This document shows positions 13,100 to 17,844 of a stretch of 17,844 bases of DNA, piece by piece (within the stretch, counting starts at the first letter, position 1; the number at the start of each line of letters is the position of its first letter). The position numbers and the translations under genes are program-made. The notes under the pieces were generated by a model. It worked only from the letters and a program-made list of their open reading frames with translations. It was not told where the DNA came from and ran no database searches. Source of the DNA: Candidatus Caenarcanales bacterium (lineage in GTDB: Bacteria; Cyanobacteriota; Vampirovibrionia; LMEP-6097); contig JAJTHA010000053.1 of assembly GCA_021299565.1 (NCBI GenBank), forward strand, positions 1 to 17,844, in the 5' to 3' direction.

Positions 13100-15676
13100 C
13101 TACTCCAACTCATCCATTGGCTCTTCGTCATAGTCTGGAGCACTTGTATCAGAAGCTACTAAAGACAATTGTTCGCCATCAGCACCAGCATCCACATTAT
13201 CTAAGCCCTCGATTTCTTCTTCATCAGGATTAATAATAGGATTAATCGAAACAACCGAATCTTCGTCTTGGATTTTTTGAACACGAACACCAGTTGCCAT
13301 ACGGCTTTGATACGGGATCTCAGAAGCTTTTTGTCTTACTACAACACCAGAAGCCGTAGCAATTACAAACTCATCTTTCTGACCAACAGATCTGATAGTC
13401 GCAAGTTTACTTTTGGCAGTTTTGAATTTGGTTCCAATTAAACCTAATCCTCCACGACCCTGAACTCTAAATTCACCGACTTTGACACGTTTACCAAAAC
13501 CATCATTAGTAAGTACTAATAGATTGATTTCCTCGTTGTCAGAATCGATAATATCAAAACCAACTAACTCATCTCCCTCTCTTAGAGTAATTGCCTTAAC
13601 GCCTTTTGCAGTACGGCCCATAGGTCTTACATCATCTTCATTGTATCTTATGACCATTCCATCACGCGTACCCAAAACAAAAGTTTTAGTACCATCAGAT
13701 ATTCTTACCCAGCTGAGTTTATCTCCATCTTCTAAATTGATAGCAATGATTCCTGATTTACGCACAGAAGCAAAATCAGCAAGTGAAGTCTTTTTGATAG
13801 TCGCTTGTTTAGTCAACATCGACAAATATGTACCCTCGTCAAATTGTTTGACCGGAATCACAGCAGTGATCATATCTATCGGTCTAATACCAATAAAATT
13901 AACCAATGACTGTCCTTTAGCTTGCCTTGAACCTTCCGGCAATTCATAAACCTTGGTGCTATAGACCTGTCCTTTATCTGTGAAGAACAATAAAGTATCG
14001 TGCATAGAAGTCACAAAGAAATGCTGCAAATCATCTTCCTCGCGAGTTTTGATGCCGCCCTTACCTTTGGTAGCACGTCTTTGTCTTTCAAAAGATATTA
14101 AAGGTATGCGTTTGACATAACCTTGAGAAGTAATAAATACAGCCATTTTCTCATCAGCAACCAAATCTTCCATGGTCATGATGCCTTGATCGCCAGCGAT
14201 GATTTTTGTTTTACGTTCATCGCCATATTTCTTGATTACTTCTTCTGATTGTTTTTTAACTTCAGCTAACATCAAAGCTCTACTAGCAAGTAATTTGATT
14301 AAGGCTTTGATGGTTTTTTCTAATTCGTTTTTCTCTTTTTCTAGTTTCTCACTTTCTAATCCAGTAAGTCTTCTTAACTGCATATCAAGAATAGCGCTTG
14401 CTTGTTTTTCGCTAAGCTTGAATTTTGTCATCAAGCCATCTCTAGCTTCTTCTGTGGTTTCTGAAGCTTTGATAAGTTTGATGACTTTATCGATATCACC
14501 AATAGCAATTAACAAACCTTCAACAATATGCAATCTTGCTTCTGCTTTTTCTAGATCGTATTTTGCCTTGCGAGCAATAACTTCTACTCTAAACTCTACA
14601 AACTCTTTTAGAACATCTAATAATCCAAGCTGGCGCGGTTTGCCGTTAACAAGAGCTACCATATTGAAAGAAAAATTCTGCTGTAATGGAGTGAACTTCA
14701 ATAAGTTGTTCAATACTACTTGAGGATTAGCATCTTTTTTGAGTTTGATAACAACTCGCATACCATCTCTACCTGATTCATCGTTAGCATCAGAGATCCC
14801 GGTGATTCTTTCGTTTTTAACCAACTCTGCTACTTTGGTAATAAAAGCTTCTGCACCCACTAAGTAAGGCAATTCTGTGATGATAATGGCTGTTTGAGAA
14901 GAGGTTTTACCTTTTGAAATTTCATCTATCTTATAGCTTGCTTTTTGGCTAATAGAGCCTCTACCTGTAGCATAGGCTTCTTGAATACCTTCTGTGCCAA
15001 TAATGCTACAGCCTGAAGGAAAATCAGGAGCTTTGATGATTTTGTTTAGAGCTTTAACATCTGTATCCGGATTATCAATCAATGCAATAACACCATTCAT
15101 AACTTCTGTTAAATTATGCGGTGGAATATTTGTTGCCATACCAACAGCAATACCAGTACTTCCGTTAACCAAAAGAAGAGGTATTTTAGAAGGTAATACT
15201 TTTGGTTCTTTTAGAGAGCCATCAAAATTATCTACAAAGTCAACTGTTTCAGATTCGATATCAGCTAAAACATCGACAGAAATTTTTTCTAATTTTGCCT
15301 CAGTATATCTCATAGCCGCTGGACCATCATCTAAACTTCCAAAGTTACCGTGACCATTAACGGTTGTGTAACGTGTACTAAAGTCTTGCGCCATACGCAC
15401 TAAAGAATCATAAACAGCAGTGTCTCCATGCGGGTGGTATTTACCAAGAACTTCACCAACAATACGAGCGCATTTCTTAAAGGGTTTGTCAGGGTACATG
15501 CCCATGTCGTGCATGGCATAAAGAATTCTTCTGTGTACCGGTTTGAGCCCGTCCCTGACATCAGGCAGGGCACGGCTGACGATTACTGACATGGCATAGT
15601 CGATGAAACTTTGCTTCATCTCATCTTTAATTGTGATTTCAGTAATTTTTCCGCCGCTTCTAAATAAATCTTTCAT
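13100..15676 (-). CDS. gyrA: DNA gyrase subunit A
   Basis: Breakage-reunion subunit of type IIA topoisomerase, introducing negative supercoils with GyrB. The 858-residue protein is full length. Winged-helix motif KYHPHGDTAVYDSLVRMAQ (79-97), active-site Y124 in AAMRYTEAK, tower and coiled-coil domains, then a six-bladed C-terminal beta-pinwheel from about residue 500 and an acidic tail. The residue equivalent to E. coli Ser83 is Thr86, and Asp87 is conserved as D90. The GyrA box is QRRATKG (531-537) rather than QRRGGKG. ParC is less likely given the full pinwheel and box position, but cannot be formally excluded. No strong Shine-Dalgarno sequence precedes ATG 15676. Confidence 0.95.
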   Translation of the reverse strand: MKDLFRSGGKITEITIKDEMKQSFIDYAMSVIVSRALPDVRDGLKPVHRRILYAMHDMGMYPDKPFKKCARIVGEVLGKYHPHGDTAVYDSLVRMAQDFSTRYTTVNGHGNFGSLDDGPAAMRYTEAKLEKISVDVLADIESETVDFVDNFDGSLKEPKVLPSKIPLLLVNGSTGIAVGMATNIPPHNLTEVMNGVIALIDNPDTDVKALNKIIKAPDFPSGCSIIGTEGIQEAYATGRGSISQKASYKIDEISKGKTSSQTAIIITELPYLVGAEAFITKVAELVKNERITGISDANDESGRDGMRVVIKLKKDANPQVVLNNLLKFTPLQQNFSFNMVALVNGKPRQLGLLDVLKEFVEFRVEVIARKAKYDLEKAEARLHIVEGLLIAIGDIDKVIKLIKASETTEEARDGLMTKFKLSEKQASAILDMQLRRLTGLESEKLEKEKNELEKTIKALIKLLASRALMLAEVKKQSEEVIKKYGDERKTKIIAGDQGIMTMEDLVADEKMAVFITSQGYVKRIPLISFERQRRATKGKGGIKTREEDDLQHFFVTSMHDTLLFFTDKGQVYSTKVYELPEGSRQAKGQSLVNFIGIRPIDMITAVIPVKQFDEGTYLSMLTKQATIKKTSLADFASVRKSGIIAINLEDGDKLSWVRISDGTKTFVLGTRDGMVIRYNEDDVRPMGRTAKGVKAITLREGDELVGFDIIDSDNEEINLLVLTNDGFGKRVKVGEFRVQGRGGLGLIGTKFKTAKSKLATIRSVGQKDEFVIATASGVVVRQKASEIPYQSRMATGVRVQKIQDEDSVVSINPIINPDEEEIEGLDNVDAGADGEQLSLVASDTSAPDYDEEPMDELE

Positions 15677-15700
15677 CGTTAACTCTATCTATCTTACTAC

Positions 15701-15730
15701 AAACAAAAAGCCCTCAGTGAGAGGGCTTTT
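15701..15730 (-). terminator. Rho-independent terminator of the HU gene
   Basis: A perfect 10-bp stem, AAAAGCCCTC (15706-15715) and GAGGGCTTTT (15721-15730), with a 5-nt loop. On the minus strand a T-run and TGTTTG follow. It lies between the HU stop (15755) and the gyrA start (15676), ending the HU transcript. Confidence 0.92.
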
Positions 15731-15754
15731 AATCAATTAATAATTTAAATCAAA

Positions 15755-16033
15755 CTATTTTGACTTAACAAAATCTTTGAACTGTTTTCCAGCAGAAAAT
15801 GCAGGAACTGAAGATGCTGGGATTTTGATCTCTTCACCAGTTCTTGGGTTTCTACCTGTTCTACCTTTACGGCTTCTTTTAGAAAAAGTTCCAAAACCAG
15901 TTAGAGTGATTTTCTCACCTTTAGCTACTTGTTTTTTGATCTCTTCTAAAAGGGAATTGATTACTTCATCAACTTGCTTTTGAGTAAGCTCAGTATCATC
16001 TGCAATCTTTGTTACTAAATCGCCTTTATTCAT
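15755..16033 (-). CDS. hup: DNA-binding protein HU
   Basis: A small basic nucleoid protein that bends DNA as a dimer. The 92-residue product has the HU features: MNKGDLVTKIAD at the start, GFGTF at 46-50, and the DNA-intercalating arm RNPRTGEEI (61-69) with Pro63. The ATG at 16033 is chosen because it matches the family N-terminus and has AAGGAG about 11 nt upstream. An in-frame ATG at 16084 would add 17 residues. A terminator follows. The family also includes IHF, but length and arm sequence fit HU. Confidence 0.97.
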   Translation of the reverse strand: MNKGDLVTKIADDTELTQKQVDEVINSLLEEIKKQVAKGEKITLTGFGTFSKRSRKGRTGRNPRTGEEIKIPASSVPAFSAGKQFKDFVKSK

Positions 16034-16082
16034 TTGAGTTTTTTCTCCTTTAAATCTTCTTGCCATGCTTGAAAAATCAAGC

Positions 16083-16091
16083 ACAATAGCA
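16083..16091 (-). promoter_or_regulatory. Extended -10 promoter of HU
   Basis: Minus-strand TGC-TATTGT. Transcription would start near 16076, giving a leader of about 40 nt carrying AAGGAG. The start codon of the longer HU reading frame (16084) overlaps this box, which supports the shorter HU start. Confidence 0.4.
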
Positions 16092-16150
16092 AAATTACAA
16101 CGTATTTAGGGCTTTTTGCAATAGCTTTACAAATAAATATTGATCAAAAC

Positions 16151-16159
16151 TGCTATAAT
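16151..16159 (+). promoter_or_regulatory. Extended -10 promoter of the 331-residue protein gene
   Basis: TGC-TATAAT is a perfect extended -10. The nearest -35-like hexamer (TTTACA, 16126-16131) is 22 bp away, too far. Start predicted near 16166, a 15-nt leader without a Shine-Dalgarno sequence before ATG 16181. Confidence 0.6.
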
Positions 16160-16180
16160 TAATCAGTAATACCATTTCCT

Positions 16181-17176
16181 ATGCTTAGTTCAGGTGAAAT
16201 CACCAATAACCCCTATGTCAGTGGCCTAGCGGCTTCTAATGTACATTTTGGCCAAAATCAAGCCCAAACAAAGACAAACAACACTTCGCTGTCCAGAGAT
16301 AACTTTCAAGCATTTTCAGCTGGTCCTTTAAGTAGTCAAGACATAGGTGCTCTGACTAAATTAATCGCTCGCGGGATGGGCGTATCTGAACTTGTTGCTT
16401 TCAAATTGCTCCGTAAATTAATGAGCACCGGCTCAAGTGTCTCCGATATCCAAAAGTTTTTAAACACATATATTAATGAAGGCAAGATACCCGCCAAAGC
16501 TCAAGCATTGCTAGCAGCACTTGAAGCTAGTCCAAGCAAAAATGAAAAACAAGTTGATCAAGCCTTAAAACCTATTGTCAAAAATTTTGAAAAACAATTA
16601 GCTCTTGCAAATGAAGCGAGAATTAATTTCAACACTAGAAGACCAAATATCAATCTGGCTCAAATCCAGTCACCAGGCATAGAGCATTTAACCAAACTAG
16701 TATCAAGTCCAAGAGAATTTGCTTCTTGGCTGGTGAATAACAAAGCAGCTTTTATCGCGCTTAGATCAAATCCAGAATTTACTTATATCTTAGCTTCCTT
16801 ACAAAATCCTCGCCTGCAGCAATCTCCTATTTTAATTAGTGAAATAGTTAAACTCATGACTCAATTACTTAAACTCAAAGCGGGCAAAGCTACCACTAGC
16901 GATGATACAGATGAAAACGCAAGATCAATCAAAGACGAAGAAGATGCTACTGAAATTTACGATCACGAACACAATATCGTAAACACAGTCAAAACCACAG
17001 TCGAAAGCCTTGCTGTCAAGCCGGTTAGAGAGTTTTTGATAGAAGCAGAAAGATTTGCCGAGGAAGAAGTCGCCAATCTCTGGTCACTCACGCTCAAAAG
17101 AGAAAAAGAACTAGAAAAACAATTAAGCTCTGGGCTCAAAAAATTCAATAATCAAAAAAACAATAACAAAAAGTAG
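16181..17176 (+). CDS. Hypothetical helical protein, 331 residues
   Basis: No family recognised. No signal peptide or membrane segment is seen, so probably cytoplasmic unless exported by a leaderless route. The first 50 residues are polar and low-complexity (Asn, Ser, Gln). Residues about 50-230 look helical, with repeated Leu/Ala/Lys-rich helices such as DIGALTKLIARGMGVSEL and LASLQNPRLQQ. An acidic stretch lies about 240-270 (SDDTDENARSIKDEEDATE). A charged C-terminal helix ends in an Asn/Lys-rich tail. It has a strong promoter and is followed after 5 bp by the O-methyltransferase gene, so the two are probably cotranscribed. The Asn/Gln/Lys-rich style resembles the fliK-like protein, but that is no evidence of function. 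Confidence 0.75.
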   Translation: MLSSGEITNNPYVSGLAASNVHFGQNQAQTKTNNTSLSRDNFQAFSAGPLSSQDIGALTKLIARGMGVSELVAFKLLRKLMSTGSSVSDIQKFLNTYINEGKIPAKAQALLAALEASPSKNEKQVDQALKPIVKNFEKQLALANEARINFNTRRPNINLAQIQSPGIEHLTKLVSSPREFASWLVNNKAAFIALRSNPEFTYILASLQNPRLQQSPILISEIVKLMTQLLKLKAGKATTSDDTDENARSIKDEEDATEIYDHEHNIVNTVKTTVESLAVKPVREFLIEAERFAEEEVANLWSLTLKREKELEKQLSSGLKKFNNQKNNNKK

Positions 17177-17181
17177 CATTA

Positions 17182-17832
17182 ATGTCAGACGCAAGAACCC
17201 CTGTTATAGAGTATATTTCAAAGCTTTTTGCTGCTGAAGATCATTTACTACAAAACGTTTTGCATCAGCAAAAAGAAGGCGGGGGTCCAATGATGAACAT
17301 TGGTCCTGATCAAGGTAAATTTCTTTATTTGCTCACACAAATCCATAGACCAAAATCAATTCTTGAAGTAGGTAGTTATTTTGGTTATAGTAGTATTTGG
17401 ATAGCTAGGGCTCTAGAAAAGCTTGGGCAAGGACTTTTGACTTGTGCTGAGATTTCTGAAAAGCAATGCGAGATCATAAAAAATAATTTAATAAAAGCCA
17501 ATTTAAATAATTTCGCTGAAGTGAAACAAGGGAGCGGTATTGATTTGATGCAAAAATTTATTGATGAATCAAAAACTTTTGACATGATTTTTATTGATGC
17601 TGACAAAAACAACTATCCAAATTATTTCAAATTATCTTCAAAGCTTCTCAATTCAGGTGCTTTGCTTTTAATTGATAATTGTCTTTGGGATGGCAAAGTT
17701 GTTGACCAAAACTTTTCTGATTTACAAACTGAAAACATCAGAACTCTAAATCAATTAGTCTCTGAGTCAGAGGATTTCGAAAGCACCTTAGTAACCATTC
17801 AAGATGGGCTTATTATGGCTATCAAAAAATAG
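17182..17832 (+). CDS. SAM-dependent O-methyltransferase, caffeoyl-CoA type
   Basis: Class I methyltransferase of the cation-dependent family 3 (PF01596-like). The 216-residue length is typical. MMNIGPDQGKFLYLL (37-51) is the substrate/SAM lead-in. Motif I is ILEVGSYFGYSS (60-71), and the acidic ribose-binding residue is E90 in TCAEIS. The metal and catalytic residues are D139 in FIDADKNNY and D165-N166 in LLIDNCLWDG. Bacterial members methylate varied catechol-like or tRNA substrates; the substrate here is unknown. ATG 17182 lies 5 bp after the preceding gene without a Shine-Dalgarno sequence. The stop is 12 bases before the window end. Confidence 0.9.
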   Translation: MSDARTPVIEYISKLFAAEDHLLQNVLHQQKEGGGPMMNIGPDQGKFLYLLTQIHRPKSILEVGSYFGYSSIWIARALEKLGQGLLTCAEISEKQCEIIKNNLIKANLNNFAEVKQGSGIDLMQKFIDESKTFDMIFIDADKNNYPNYFKLSSKLLNSGALLLIDNCLWDGKVVDQNFSDLQTENIRTLNQLVSESEDFESTLVTIQDGLIMAIKK

Positions 17833-17844
17833 GTTTTCTGGGAA

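Noticed and set aside
14199..14723. Long open frame of 174 codons on the plus strand
   Set aside because: It is antisense to gyrA, rich in Ser, Leu and Phe as expected from the complement of Lys/Glu-rich codons, with no start signals or family features. The same holds for 13482-13949 and 14994-15353.
15407..15421. Thr86 of GyrA as a quinolone-resistance mutation
   Set aside because: Thr at this position is the natural residue in several bacteria, and the neighbouring Asp is intact, so resistance cannot be claimed.

Overview
AT-rich chromosomal DNA from a flagellated bacterium with a Gram-negative-like gene set. The window mixes core genes (rpsB-tsf, tRNA-Leu, gyrA, plsX, HU, cysS, ybeY) with flagellar genes (fliJ-like, fliK-like, a hook/rod protein, and a match to the full sigma-28 promoter consensus). 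It also carries LL-diaminopimelate aminotransferase and cobS. Direct LL-DAP lysine synthesis together with flagella and an AT-rich genome would fit a non-photosynthetic relative of cyanobacteria (Melainabacteria-like). That placement is inference; no lineage marker was aligned.

Layout. 1-93: C-terminal end of a probable transposase. 107-171: a short GC-rich palindromic block resembling a dispersed repeat. 219-306 (-): tRNA-Leu(CAA) with encoded CCA, just downstream of the rpsB-tsf operon (2009 to 331, -). 2121-2585 (+): FliJ-like protein, overlapping tail-to-tail a 470-residue exported protein (-). A divergent gene (+) encodes a small glycine-rich exported protein and ends at a clear terminator. 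4562-6259 (+): FliK-like protein followed by an FlgE/F/G-family hook/rod protein. 6264-7604 (-): an AAA+/DUF4143 ATPase, separated from ybeY by three 26-bp dyads at an exact 33-bp period. 7725-9624 (+): ybeY-cysS. 9716-12074 (+): stand-alone receiver protein, cobS and dapL packed as one unit behind overlapping sigma-70-like and sigma-28 promoters. 12071-15676 (-): plsX and gyrA. 15755-16033 (-): HU with its terminator. 16181-17832 (+): an unrecognised helical protein and a caffeoyl-CoA-type O-methyltransferase.

Control. Two initiation styles coexist. rpsB, tsf, HU and the hook/rod gene have plain Shine-Dalgarno sequences. fliJ, the two exported-protein genes, ybeY and perhaps fliK lack one and instead have a -10-like box 6-8 nt before the start codon, as expected for leaderless mRNAs. 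An extended -10 of the form TGCTAnnnT recurs in front of several genes.

Most unusual are the consensus-perfect sigma-28 promoter, which places a receiver protein and possibly cobS and dapL under the flagellar sigma factor, and the triple dyad array between the DUF4143 ATPase and ybeY. No complete new defence or mobile system was found.
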